A stretch of 64,000 nt of DNA from Cyanophora paradoxa. Lineage: Eukaryota > Glaucocystophyceae > Cyanophorales > Cyanophoraceae. The stretch is taken from contig QPMI01000071.1 in assembly GCA_004431415.1 (NCBI GenBank), positions 248,001 through 312,000 on the forward strand, given 5' to 3'. The position numbers and the translations under genes were made by a program. Shown one piece after another: positions 24,301-32,300 of the stretch. Below the pieces are notes generated by a model. That model was not told the origin of the DNA, ran no database searches, and saw nothing but the letters and a program-made list of their open reading frames with translations. The number at the start of each line of letters is the position of its first letter. Within the stretch, counting starts at the first letter, position 1.

Positions 24301-25811
24301 AGTGTCTGTCTCTGCACTCGAGTAATGCAGAGAGTGGAGAGGACAGATATTAGCTGTACAACGAAATATCGAGCGTAATGAAGATTTGCACCGAAGCACC
24401 ACCAGCAGTCGTTCACAGGAGTAGGGATGGGAACCCATCCAGTGCAACTAATGAAGAAGTAAATAAACACAGATAGTCAATAGCTAAGGATAAATGTTTT
24501 TACTATATCTTGGACCCCTCATCCCAAGTGCACTTGATGTTGTACGCAGAGATGTTGTACCCCGCCGGGACTTTCATGGGCGTCAGCTCCCACCGGTCTG
24601 TGCCTGCGCGCGGGCGTTATAATGAACTCTCGCGCTGGTATCATAGACCCAGGCCTCGTCGACACCCCCGCCGATAAGCAGAAGCTTCGAGCTTCCGCGC
24701 TGGTTATAATCACTCCCCCCCTTCAGTTAACGAAACGCGCCGATATCATAGACCCAGGCCTCGTCGACACCCCCGCCGATAAGCAGAAGCTTCGAGCTTC
24801 CGCTCGCGTTGCGAAAGAAGACCAAATCGGCGTTCAGGCGCCGGCCAAACGCAGGCGCCGTGTGCGCCTTGAAGGACACATTGTATGCTTCAGGCCAGAG
24901 GGAATCACCCAGTCCGGCTGCACATGCGTACGAAAGAGACAGGGAATCAGCGGAGAGAGATCATGATCAGTGTCCGACGGTCTGTAGCCTAGTAAAATGC
25001 ACTGCGGTACTAGAGAAATGTCTCTCGGCGGCTTTAATTTGAAGAGACAGATCTAGAGAATGGATGGGTGGTGGGTGGTGGGTGGTGGTTGGGGTGGGGT
25101 GGGGGGTGGGGGGGGGGGTTGGGGGGGGGGTGGGGGGGGGGGGGGGGGGGGGGAAGACAAGCGAGGCGGGGCCGCGGTGCACATGAGCCATGCTTGGGGG
25201 GGGGGGGGGGGGTGGAGGAGGGAGGGGGCTAGGGAGTGGAGTCAGAGTCAGGGAGTGTCCGAAGGGTAGGGTAGTCAGAGAAGAGGGATCGGAGTCGAAA
25301 GGGTAGTCCGAAGAAGGAATCGGGGTGATCGTGAGGGGCGAACTATAAAGTCTAGTCTAAAAATTTGATAATTTACTGAGGGGCTGAGGCAGAAACAAAG
25401 AGGAGGAGTTTGGGGATGGGGGTTGTGGGGATGGGGGTTGCAATTGGAAAGAAGAGGGGACATTGCAATTGGCAGGGTCATTGGCTGGTAAAGGGAGGCC
25501 TTGCAGAGTATTGTGAATAAGGCCCTGAGGGGCTGGAGTATAGTGGTCATAGGGGCTGGGTTAGGGAGAAACGCACCTTGTCCGAGGGCCTGCGGGATAA
25601 CTAAAAGCGCCACGACGAATGCTAACGCGACGAAGGCGGCGACGGCCGCCGGTCCAGAAGACAGCAGAGCGCGCTCGAGATTCGGCCGCGCACGAGATGC
25701 ATATGCAGAGGAAGCCCTCGACCGCCACACCCGAGGCGCCGGAGCCCGATTTCCGCCGCGGCCGCGGCCGCGGCCGGCCCCCCGGGCGCCGTCCCGCCTG
25801 CAGCTGCGCAT
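1..25811 (-). CDS. Giant mosaic secreted protein: Kelch, KNH, FN3, LamG, internal subtilisin (multi-exon, 3' end outside window)
   Basis: Minus-strand multi-exon locus read from 25,811 to beyond position 1. Order from the N-terminus: signal peptide, Kelch propeller, Kre9/KNH-like domain, FN3 run, two LamG-LamG-FN3 units, S8 protease, pre-peptidase-C-like domains, KNH-like domain, FN3 run. From 25,811 to about 22,030 I followed the exons one by one and the codon phase is kept at each junction followed (phases 1, 1, 2, 1, 0, 2, 1 and so on), which argues for one intact gene there. Further left the exons remain protein-like and the FN3-to-S8 transition lies inside one exon. The product would exceed 5,000 residues. 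It is predicted to be secreted or surface-bound; adhesion or matrix assembly is inference from the domains. The alternative is two or three adjacent genes, with possible breaks near 18,490 or 14,170, where only very short introns restore the frame. Confidence 0.75.
3476..5580 (-). CDS. Small exons: further pre-peptidase-C-like pieces and a second KNH-like domain
   Basis: Several short exons can be supported by their plus-strand homologues. About 5,190-5,330 reads SAYSVDNGLRISTNTKVLLS, and about 5,090-5,182 reads GTYYIAYFPQNKGSQTWATW (compare GTYYAVHFMKNAG at 60,434). About 4,600-4,860 reads FVLPKAKFDAA and SVCTPTPAFSPTLSFFFGCP (compare FYFGCPGTAGSLLV near 60,990). Then a KNH-like domain: VTVPGANVTWSTPFAG (about 3,840-3,910), WSSASRTFGPASVVLVATNT (about 3,680-3,770) and FTVTIPSSTNTGLYRLRL (3,476-3,613). 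The plus-strand paralogue lacks this KNH domain. Exact splice sites between 4,000 and 4,560 were not resolved. Confidence 0.6.
5580..6684 (-). CDS. C-terminal beta domains after S8, including a pre-peptidase-C-like domain
   Basis: Exons 6,468-6,684; 6,292-6,415; 5,904-6,169; and one from 5,845 leftward. The first (217 nt, same length as its plus-strand counterpart) reads AAYDASLFSGVEIGMCSFTP and LQWGDAYFDVASEPAKA. The next reads FEITLRNLELTYPSLAIYVG and YERRLYGWF. The third reads RPGTYYILVQGNVEYG, TGAFRLDVFDTVACPYHD and PDHWTDDGTCEF; the pair GTYYILVQG...GAFRLDV is the core of pre-peptidase C-terminal domains of secreted proteases. The last reads HVMRFELPFSLNSGEV. All have clear plus-strand homologues at 59,094-60,091. 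A role in substrate or glycan binding is inference. Confidence 0.8.
6746..8190 (-). CDS. Internal subtilisin-like serine protease domain (S8, proteinase-K-like)
   Basis: Exons 7,940-8,066; 7,658-7,880; 7,401-7,573; about 7,310-7,345; 7,163-7,238; 6,909-7,098; 6,746-6,851. The catalytic Asp is in DIYVVDTGVLATHPELQGRV, the His in SPESHGTATAAAAAG, the oxyanion Asn in AAGNDYADAC and the Ser in FHGTSYAAGVTAGVAAL, so the active-site set is complete. NVGASDQDDYRAGFSNYG and TLFAPGQNVRSA are the usual S8 strands between Asn and Ser. Exon sizes 127 and 190 nt match those of both plus-strand S8 copies. The domain sits in the middle of the giant protein after FN3 block 3. Activity is plausible from the residues, but the missing I9 propeptide is unusual. 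Confidence 0.93.
8140..11612 (-). CDS. FN3 block 3 fused in one exon to the start of the S8 domain
   Basis: Opens at 11,612 after TGCTGCAG with LSGDVYFNCPATV, runs through about ten FN3 repeats (for example GRNPQTYYYYKAVYLTP, GTAYVYVAQYEGKVFYGG, LEAGAQYLYKADYTTAG) and ends with ITVTTPPEAPAVNGLEAVDF followed by GYGPQPWGNVVPWHLDR. That last part is the N-terminal arm of the S8 catalytic domain. In the plus-strand paralogue the same arm follows an I9 propeptide, not FN3. The exon ends at a GTGCGC donor at 8,139. The absence of I9 here means the protease would have to fold without its usual chaperone, or the domain serves in binding. Confidence 0.88.
9322..9728. repeat. 407-bp stretch identical to 15,236-15,642
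   Basis: The two FN3 exons agree at every base from 9,322 to 9,728 and from 15,236 to 15,642 (offset 5,914). They diverge on either side, for example a single change at 9,321/15,235 and several changes after 9,728. A sharply bounded identical patch within a more diverged duplication points to recent gene conversion or a very young duplication. Confidence 0.9.
11638..14160 (-). CDS. LamG-LamG unit, copy 2
   Basis: Same exon order as copy 1. LamG-1 includes NYWDVNWGWGGDTTFMFW, FYIDMDQEMSLWFAQS, AFQVYITGTFGFK, THGGGTLNFYRNGQHIGG and AYFGWYNGRLSGTEI-type strands. LamG-2 includes GGSVVLEVWMKPLRLPAHG, STLKAHWDGLLVTTTT and TELHLWSGTRTDGQ. Against copy 1 I saw almost no change from about 12,750 to 12,985, then mostly substitutions and indels in multiples of three inside exons (a 6-nt difference near 13,175), while intron-like stretches differ by other lengths. 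That pattern suggests both copies still code. It precedes FN3 block 3 with the same LSGDVYF junction. Confidence 0.78.
12750..14150. repeat. Tandem duplicated LamG segment, partner at about 17,070-18,480
   Basis: The two segments align over at least 1.4 kb with an offset of 4,320 that rises to 4,326 after a 6-bp indel. I saw no difference between about 12,750-12,985 and 17,070-17,305, and scattered substitutions beyond. With the FN3 duplication this makes the repeat unit LamG-LamG-FN3. Confidence 0.88.
14179..16044 (-). CDS. FN3 block 2 (single exon, about 620 residues)
   Basis: Opens after TGCTGCAG at 16,044 with LSGDAYFACPANVY and carries about six FN3 repeats, ending at ...NASIT before a GTGACC donor. 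Visible repeat strands include GRNPQTDYYYKAVYLTP, GTAYVYVAQYEGKVFYGG, GLPPGLTFSYWAFLF and LEAGTQYFYKADYTTAG. It is a shorter paralogue of the FN3 part of block 3 (8,140-11,612), about 1.6 kb shorter, and shares a 407-bp stretch with it without a single difference. The next exon is reached by a 40-nt intron if the acceptor CTCTCAG near 14,140 is used. Confidence 0.88.
16057..18490 (-). CDS. LamG-LamG unit, copy 1
   Basis: Several exons encode two concanavalin-like LamG domains. The first runs through NYWDVNWGWGGDTTFMFW, then MKINQGQSKYTGILSF, FYIDMDQEMSLWFVQP, TSAFQVYITGTFGFK, FTHGGGTLNFYRNGQHIGG and NARVAYFGWYNGRLSGTEI. The second runs through GGSVVLEVWMKPLWLPAHG, FALRVEVYRGSTRVG, SLKAYLNGFLATSTS and GIVLSELHLWSGNSTDEQ. 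W.MK, LNFYRNG and LSELHLWSG are typical strands of the jelly-roll. Introns of about 60-75 nt separate the pieces; joining FMFW to MKINQ uses a 70-nt intron and keeps phase. LamG domains bind glycans or matrix proteins. The unit is nearly identical in sequence to copy 2 at 11,638-14,160. Confidence 0.8.
18491..22030 (-). CDS. FN3 block 1 (single exon of about 3.5 kb)
   Basis: Opens after a CGCAG acceptor at 22,030 with SWTGELVGELAITASLG and stays open for about 1,180 residues. After a short KNH-like start it is a chain of roughly ten fibronectin-III-like repeats of about 100 residues. Each has a PxAPxL or PxPVL linker, a central TSVxVxIxxP strand, an SLY/ELYRDG-type strand and a PGTxYxYxAxY strand near the end. 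Examples are GLQPSTPYTCWAKATSSAG and GRAPQTEYWYKAVFLTP. N-glycosylation sequons are frequent, as expected for an exported protein. The left end is ambiguous: the frame of the next exon is regained only by a 16- or 27-nt intron near 18,476-18,500. Confidence 0.88.
22150..22765 (-). CDS. Kre9/KNH-like beta-sandwich domain exons
   Basis: Exon 22,605-22,765 reads HRITWDSPEDM, then GSSVTFLYSYPN and KASIRIVSASS. The next exon, to about 22,395, reads IMLWTANATILKFGG, then ISSNVNSGVYRLEIFN and SPRFVVP. A third exon (about 22,150-22,290) continues with ENSLVLRWISAAY and AQVYLLPS. The pattern ITW...G.SV.F / SIRIV / NSGVYRLEI / SPRFVV is that of the Ser/Thr-rich Kre9/KNH family of fungal and algal wall proteins (beta-1,6-glucan-related in yeast). 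Junction phases match on both sides. Function as a glucan or wall module is inferred from the family only. Confidence 0.7.
22824..24917 (-). CDS. Kelch beta-propeller exons
   Basis: Nine short exons with matching phases: 24,732-24,917; 24,504-24,597; 24,237-24,316; 24,092-24,120 (29 nt); 23,919-24,016; 23,633-23,724; 23,472-23,551; 23,210-23,406; 22,974-23,109, then 22,824-22,900. The translation repeats Kelch signatures: LLLIGGGVDEAWVYD then RWELTPMKVPAG; LTHYNGSIYAAAGW then VRYSIADRKWTT; GSRFYIAAGF; LGVYAYGGQLYYFAN; VHGGVWILAALLHSVHG; and YNAVNQVWEEP. Each shows the hydrophobic strand, small-residue pair and downstream Tyr/Trp of a propeller blade. Kelch propellers bind proteins or glycans, and some extracellular ones are oxidases; no copper-ligand set was identified. 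The divergent glycines make the exact blade number uncertain (five or six visible). Confidence 0.8.
23757..23905 (-). repeat. Poly-G/poly-C low-complexity intron tract
   Basis: Long runs of G on the plus strand (C on the coding strand) between the Kelch exons 23,633-23,724 and 23,919-24,016. The tract enlarges the intron from the usual 60 nt to about 190 nt. Confidence 0.85.
24639..24803 (-). repeat. 60-bp exact direct repeat duplicating part of a Kelch exon inside its intron
   Basis: Positions 24,639-24,698 and 24,744-24,803 are identical over 60 bp, 105 bp apart. The right copy is the end of the Kelch exon 24,732-24,917 and encodes SSKLLLIGGGVDEAWVYD. The left copy lies in the following intron, between the donor at 24,731 and the acceptor before 24,597, and is preceded on the coding strand by a usable AG. 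It is either a recent tandem slip or an alternative copy of the exon tail. Confidence 0.9.
25055..25290 (-). repeat. Poly-G tract in the first intron of the mosaic gene
   Basis: Starts as a GGGTGGTG-type array at 25,070 and passes into long uninterrupted G runs to about 25,220. It lies between the signal-peptide exon and the first Kelch exon. Coding-strand C-runs extend the pyrimidine-rich part of the intron; the plus-strand G-runs could fold as quadruplexes. Confidence 0.85.
25577..25811 (-). CDS. First exon with signal peptide or signal anchor of the mosaic gene
   Basis: An Arg-rich N-terminal stretch is followed by a long hydrophobic segment ending in VVALLVIPQALGQ, a plausible signal-peptidase site. 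The exon closes at a GTGCGT donor in phase 1. Joining it to the exon that begins at 24,917 gives A-GLGDSLWPEAYN in frame, which supports both the exon and its link to the Kelch exons. The ATG at 25,811 is the nearest start that leaves a reasonable leader, about 50 residues before the hydrophobic core. In-frame ATGs lie further upstream, so the true start is uncertain and a type II anchor is possible. Confidence 0.6.
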
Positions 25812-26387
25812 ACTCTCTCCACGCGCAGCCTCGTCATGATCAGGCCTAGGCCTGCCGATCCAAGGATAATCTGGATCCAATGATGCATATATATATGTGC
25901 TCGAGCTCATATGTGCATATGTGCGCGGTACCCGCTGATCATGACCGGTGCTGCGGCGGAGCACTGCCGCACGACGGTGGACGGCTATATACATATTTAG
26001 ACTGTGCTGTGCTGTTCTACGCGTCCTGTTCGGACTGCTGCTGCACGCGAACGGCCGGCGCGGCTATGACACGATATATACGCACGCATTGACATGCACA
26101 CCGTGGCACATCTACATGCATGTGCATTGCCCGCTGCCCGCTGCTGCCAGCTGCTGTGCACAAACGCAAGCGTGTACCGTAGTACGTACGCTTAAGCTTA
26201 CGGTACTACGGTACTAGTATCACAGTACACTGAGTATATCGTCCGACGTCGACCCACGGCCCACGGGGCCACGGGCCAGTGACCGCCGCCCAGTGGCCCA
26301 GTGGCCGGGTGTGGCCCTGCCGGAGGCTGCCGCCGGCTGCCGGCGCCGGCGCCAGCCCTGCACTGGGCCTGCACTGGCCGACTAGTG

Positions 26388-26480
26388 CTGGGTTCAGTCA
26401 GGCAGCTGATCATGACCCAGTCGCTCAGCCCCCCTGACTGTGACTGAATCAGTCAACCCGAGGTTCAGTCAGGCTACCGT
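26388..26480. repeat. TCAGTCAGG direct and inverted repeat cluster
   Basis: GGTTCAGTCAGGC occurs twice, near 26,391 and 26,463. Related blocks (CTGACTGTGACTGAATCAGTCA) in between form an imperfect inverted repeat. It lies within the palindrome-rich island and may be the relic of a small mobile element or a stem-loop. Confidence 0.6.
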
Positions 26481-27981
26481 GCAAAAACTGACGAAAATGA
26501 CCCGGAAATGATCCAGATGCGATCCATCTAAGTTGCCAAGCACAGTACGCGGGCAGTAGGGAGTGATTAGGCGAGCAAAGCTTCAGCACACTGGTGAAAG
26601 GAATTCGGCCCCCGTTAGCCTCGGTAGCGCGGGGCGGTTTCGTTCAGATTACGCTGTTTTTCTGGATCCCCCGGAGGTAAGACGACAGAAGATCCTTTTT
26701 AGATCAATCCACGTCGAGCTTCAGATGGAAAAAGCCCACCGGGGGGCACGCTCCCAGCAGGGTTTTGTATGGGACTGAGAGTCAGTGAGAGAACCTCAGT
26801 CGGCCAATTTGGTGACTCAGTCGGGTCTGCGGCCGGGGCCCGGGGCTAGAGGTGGGGCTCGAGCCAGGCTGGCCAGCCGCTGAGCTGGCTCGAGCCGGGC
26901 CGGGCCGGGCCGAGGCCGCGGCCGATCGCGAGGGGCCGAGCGGGCCGGAGCGGCTCGCGAGTCGCGAGTCGCGAGCCGCGCCGGGCTGCGGGGCAGTGCA
27001 TGCGGGCCACGTGCACGCGAGCCGGCTCGAGCCGAGCCGCTCGACTCGGCGAGGGGATCCGGATTCCGGATTCCGGCTTTAAAAATTTGTGAGCTAGGGG
27101 CGAGCCGACGAGCCGGCGAGCCGTCTAGCTATTTTATATAGTTTTTTGGTATACGTATATCTATCGATATCGACTATTATATAAGAAAAGCACTGCGTAC
27201 GCATGCAGCGAACCCCCCGCCTCGGGCCGGCTCGAGCCGGCCCGTACGCGTGGCTCGAGGGGTGTCGACGTCGGCTCGAGCCCGGCTCGAGCTCGAGCCG
27301 CCAATTTGCGCTCGAGCCCCCCCTCTACGGGGGCCGGCCGGGGCCCAGCCGGTTGCAAGTTGAATTCGAAATTAAAGGCCGGGCCGGCGCGCGCCCGGTT
27401 CAGAAGGTTGGCCATGGGGCCCGTTGGGGGTACGTACGGAGTGAAAGGCCGATTCATGATCACTTCCGAATCTTCCGATTCGAGTCAAATTCACAACAAA
27501 TTCACAAGTTCGAATGCCGAATTCGAAATTAAAGTGTTTGCGGCTTCAAGCCGCTCATGCAACTTGGCAAGCCTGCAGGCTGCAGCTGGCAATGCCTGGC
27601 ATGCGCAAGCTCCAAGCCAACCAAAATTAATACAGAAAACCAAGCTCCAAGCGCAAGCTACAGAAATAGGAAAGGGGGTATACGTATACTATGATACTTT
27701 AGTAGCTCGGGCACGTGCACATGTATACGTAGTATTACGTACAGCCAGCTGGATCGATCCGGAATCATTTGAATACGCAGGCCGCCTAAAGCTACTACTA
27801 CTAGGCTAGGCTAGGCGCAGCCCTATAGCGCTAGCTAGGCCTGGCCCAGTGGGCCCGCAAGCGCAGCCGGCCGCCCCTAGGCCTGTCGACGGACATCGAC
27901 ATGCATATGTACGTATACGTCTATATCATAGTACGTATACGGCCCCCGGCCCCCCCTAGGCCTCGAGCTCCCCCCTCCGGA

Positions 27982-28030
27982 TCCCCCCCCCCCCCCCACT
28001 CCCGGCGCCCCCCCCCCCCCCCCCCCCCCC
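27982..28030. repeat. Poly-C tract
   Basis: Runs of C interrupted by short spacers in the intergenic island, followed by CATGCGC-rich palindromes. Confidence 0.85.
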
Positions 28031-29149
28031 ATGCGCAGCCTGCATGCGCATGCACATGCATACTAGCTGGCATATATATACATATGCATGCGCAGCTGGT
28101 CGCTGGCCATGGGCGCGGCAGCTGCAGCCTGTAGGCTGAGGCTGCAGCACGCCGGGGCCGTGCCACGTGCAGCTGCAGCGATATCGATGTGTCCCGGGCT
28201 CGAGCTGCCGGCCCCCCTCCCCTATCCGGATCCCCGACCAGCCCACCTCCGGATATATCGATCCGGCCTGCAGCTGGCCCGCCGCGGCGCGCGCGGCCGG
28301 CCCGGCCCCGGGCCCGGGCCCCCGCGCGCGGGCCGCGAGCTCGAAATCGAACTCGAGCTCCCCCATGCATCGATCGCGATATCCCCCCGCCCCCGGCCCG
28401 GGGGCCGCGGGCCGCGGCCGGGCCCGGGCCCGGGGCATGTTGCAATTGGGGCACTAGACGGCGCCCGGCCGGCGGCAGCTGCAGGCGGCTTTTGGCCGCA
28501 GTCATTTCATGATCAGGTCTGAGGGTTCATGCATATGATCATGAGTGCGCCCCCGGCCCGGCCCTCAACGAAGATCATCGATATCGGAACAAAGATTATA
28601 CTATGATATATATATATTTTCAATTGGAGGAGGATATATGGACCGGAGGGGGCGATGATAATGACGCTTAAGTTATAAGACCAACCGTCCCATTGCAAAA
28701 TGACACTGATGTGTGCTCATGATCACGGATCATGACTAGCAAATACTAGCAGGTACTACGGTATCATTGCATATGTAGCTACAGGATCTACTAGAAAATA
28801 GATACTAGAAAAAAATTCGCAGGTATCACTGCATATGCAGAAATTTGCATCGGCACGTGCACCGCTTATCATCATCGGAACATGAACCGAGGCCGTCGAT
28901 CATACATATACATACTAATGTGTGCCACTGGGCCAAGCGATGTAGGCTGAAAAATCCTATCAGTCACCGACTCACAGCTCTGCTACTCATACTAAATGCT
29001 ACATTAATATTCGAAGTACTTAGCTACATGCCATGCATGCATGGTCCGGCATGCATCCATCTGCATGAGACGCGTCACCCCGCCACGCTCGTCGTCCGCC
29101 GCCCGATCAGTTTGAGGAACCACTCTGCAGTGCAAGGAACAAACAAGCA

Positions 29150-29312
29150 AGAGGTCAGCTTCAAGGCTTCAACTAGCTTCAGATAAGCTTCTTGTTATAG
29201 ATAGCTTCAGATAAGCTTGTTATAGATAGCTTCAGATAGCTTTAGATAAGCTTCTTGTTATAGATAGCTTCTTTAGATAGCTTTGACTAGCTTCAGATAA
29301 GCTTCTTTATAT
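29150..29312. repeat. AGCTTCAGATA / TTGTTATAGATAG degenerate minisatellite
   Basis: The unit TAGCTTCAGATAAGCTTCTTG with TTATAGATAGCTT recurs about five times with small losses, from about 29,160 to the stop codon of the glucan synthase gene at 29,307. On the minus strand it forms the immediate 3' flank or 3' UTR. A poly(A) signal was not identified with confidence. Confidence 0.8.
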
Positions 29313-32300
29313 ACTAAATAACGCACTGGAGACGGCGCGGCCGCCGGTATTTAGGTTGGCCATGGCCTCGTCGAGCGGGCCCGGCGGCTCCGCGGGGGCG
29401 GCGTGGTGCCCGCGGGACCCCGCCGAGACCAGCGCGGCCGCCGTCGCGGCGCGCCACTTGCGCTTCGCCTGCTGTGCAGACGTGGGGCCGGCCCCCCTGC
29501 GGCCCAACAAGTTAAGGAGAGATGTATGTTTGGAGTTGGGACTCGGGGCCGGGGCGCGCACCCGCTCCCTCTCCTGCCGAAGAGCCCCGTGGCGCTGCGA
29601 GAAGAGGAAACAAAGAAACTCACACAAAGCAAGATAGATAGAAAGATAGACAGGTAAGAAAGGCTCGCCTGGCGCGGCGCGGCTGGTTTCCGAGGAGCGG
29701 GCCATCCTCGCGATCCCCGTCCCACACGCCGTCCGCGCTGCCGATGGCCCCGACGCGCCCCGCCCCCGCCGCGCTCCCCGCCGCCCCGGCCCCGGACCCC
29801 TCCATCGTGACCTGCGCCATAGGATACGAAAGACAGAATCTCATTAGCTCTAAAATACGAATATATAACAAAAAGGACCTTTCTCAAGGATAAGAAAGAA
29901 AGATTCTCGTTAGGTCTTATTGGATTGTATAATAAAAAGCGTTAGAGGAGGACCTTTCCGAGGGCGAGCTGGGCGTAGTAGTCGCGGCGGGCGCGCTCCT
30001 CCTCCTGGATCCGCTCGTCCAGCCGGAACTGGCGGAGAGGAGGCGAGGTCAGTCAGGCCGGGGGCCCGGCGTGCACCCCCCCCCCCCCCTCCCCCCCCCC
30101 CTCCTCCACCGCGCCCCCGCCCACGCCCAGGGCCCCGCTGCTTCCCCGCCAATACCGCGCCCCCCGCCATGCCAAAGCGGGGCCGGCCCCCCTCGAACCC
30201 GGCCGCCGCCACCCCTCACCCCCGAACTTACACCATGACTCCGTCCCCCAACCCCCGAGCCCCCGACCCCCGCAGTGCCCCGGCCCCACTATCGCGCCCG
30301 GGCCTCGCGGATCCCCCGGCGCGGGGCGGGGGGCGCACGAGCTTGTGGCGGAAGGCGTCGGCGGTGCGGCGGTCGACGGCGCCGCTCTTGGAGGGGTCCC
30401 CCGGCCGGAACACGTTGATCACCGCCCCGATGAGGAGCAGCGAGAGCTGCCGGCGGCGGGGCAGGGCGGGGTGAGACGAAGCTCAAGATGAAGCTTATGA
30501 GAACTAGCTATAGATGCAGATCTATGGCTAGGTACGGAGAGGAGAGCCTCAAGAAAGAACAGAGGCAACGCGGAGGCGGCAGAGAGCAGAGCCTCAAGAA
30601 GAGAGGCGACGCGGGGGCGGCCTCGCGATCGGGACGATAAGATTCTATAGAGGCTCCTCTTGAGATTCTATAAATTATATAAGATTCTAAAGAGGCTCCT
30701 CTTGAGACTCCCAAGGGCCTGAGGGGCGCACGCCGACGATGGCGAGGACGAAGACCTTGAGGGCGGCCTCGAAGAGCCAGGCCACGGCGCCCGCCGTCGA
30801 GCCCCACGCGTACGCAATGAGCTGAGGGGGGCGGGGCGGGGCGCGGGTCAGTTTCGAGAGGAAAGGCGAAGGCGAGGCGCGCCGGCGAGGGAAGGCGCGA
30901 GCTAAGAGCGACGAGGCGGTGGGATTCCGCGACGTGGCGACGAGGCTTAAGGATTCAACGAGGCGGTACGCGTACGATCCCGCCATATGAGTGCTAGTAT
31001 GGGCGGCGGGGCTTTAATTTGGTACTTCGTTCGCCAACAGGAGACAGATAAGAGCACTAGTATGGGCGGCGGGGATTTACTAAGAATGTAAAAAAGCATT
31101 CGGGAATGGGCGGCGGGGCAGGGCGCGGCGGCGAGGCGGTGGGATTCCGCCATATGCGTACTAGTATGGGCGGCAATTCGGGAATGGGCGGCGGGGCGGA
31201 AGGGCGGGATTGCAAGCTTCGCTCGCCTGCAGGAGGGTGGGCCGCTTGTCGCGGCGGCTCCCGAGGGTCGGGTCCCACGCCCCCGCCTTCTTCCACGGCT
31301 TCTTCACCTGGGCGATCGCGAGCGGCGGTTTAGTATTTATTGGGCTCCCTCGATCCTAACACCGGGCTCTCTTAATGCCTAACACACCGGGCGCTTTTAT
31401 TGCTTCTATTCTAGGCCGCTCAGCAGAGAGGAAGGGGCGCACCGGACTCTTTTTGAAGAGAGACTTGCGGAGGGCGCGGATGTCGTCGCGCGCCAGCAGC
31501 TGCGTCGCGGCCCCGCGCAACCGCGTCAATCGAGGGCCGCGCTTGCGCTTAAGACTAAGGTGATAAGCGCGCTCAAGCTTATCACACGCGCAACCGCGCT
31601 AAGTTCCTCATGCACGGGGCGGGGCGGGTGAGGGGGGCGGGGGGGGGGGGGGGGGGAGGGGGGGGAGGGGGGGGGGGAGGGGGGGGGGAGGGGGGGGGAG
31701 GGGGGCGGGACATAATAAAGCCCGTTCTTAAATCAAAATCGTCTTCTAAGTTTAGAAGCTTTGCGGGGCGGAGCGGGGGGACCTGGACGGAGTGGAAGTT
31801 GAAGCGGCCGACGGGGAGGCAGCCCGGGTTGAAGAAGAAGGGCACCAGGATGCACACGATGACTGCCAGGCCGTCAGAAACGTCTCAGCGGAGGGCTTGG
31901 GAGTCCCTAGGCCGGGGGCCCAAGCCGGGCGCACTGAACATGTAGGCGTTCCAGAGGCCGCCGTGGCTGAGGGACATCTCCTGCAGCCGCGCCGCTGCAG
32001 GGGGGTCAGGCATGGGCGCGCGGGACCGAGGGACGGAGCCGGAGGGCTGCGCGCTGCAGAGCCGAAAGAGAGGAAGGCGGCGGCGCGATCCGCTTGGGCC
32101 CCGACCCCGCCGGCCCGCTAGCAGGTATACAAAGCCCGCCAACACGGCCAGCTAAAAGCTCGAGGCCCGAGCGCCGGCGGCGGGGGCCGGCATCGCCTAC
32201 ACGGCCAACTTCAGGCCCGGACGTCTAGAAGGCCCGCCTACACAGCTAAAAGCTCGAGGCCTACACAAGCACAGCGGACCGTGGTCGGCGAGCTCAAGGC

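Larger units (their letters stand above)
24961..28725. other. Recurrent nonamer TGATCATGA / TCATGATCA, left cluster
   Basis: Exact copies start at 24,961 (intron 1 of the mosaic gene), 25,834 (upstream of its chosen start), 25,936, 26,407, 27,454, 28,507, 28,536 and 28,717. Orientation alternates. GGATCATGAC at 28,728 is a near copy. Eight copies in 3.8 kb is far above chance for a 9-mer. Possible meanings are a regulatory site, a methylation or recombination signal, or a dispersed repeat core. Confidence 0.85.
25812..29306. other. Intergenic island rich in short palindromes, no convincing gene
   Basis: About 3.5 kb between two minus-strand genes, upstream of the mosaic gene and downstream of the glucan synthase. 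It is unlike the flanking coding DNA: self-complementary hexamers (CATATG, CTCGAG, GGATCC, CTGCAG, GCATGC, GTATAC, CCCGGG) follow each other closely, with blocks of GGCTCGAGCC near 26,880-27,320 and GGGCCCGGGC near 28,290-28,440. The nonamer TGATCATGA (either strand) occurs at 25,834, 25,936, 26,407, 27,454, 28,507, 28,536 and 28,717. The 11-mer TGGCCCAGTGG (either strand) occurs at 26,294, 27,842 and 28,925. Open frames here are short or low in complexity and none was accepted. Promoter elements of the mosaic gene presumably lie at the left end, but none is recognisable. Confidence 0.7.

Noticed and set aside
25501-25839. Plus-strand frame of 112 residues
   Set aside because: Antisense of the signal-peptide exon, which is supported by a phase-correct join to the Kelch exons.
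26563-26778. 71-residue frame in the left island
   Set aside because: More mixed composition than its neighbours but no recognisable motif, no splice partner and no second copy; left unannotated.
27901-28522. Several Pro/Arg/Gly-rich frames of 76-194 residues
   Set aside because: They come from G/C-only palindromic sequence that is open in most frames; no conserved motif or splice support.
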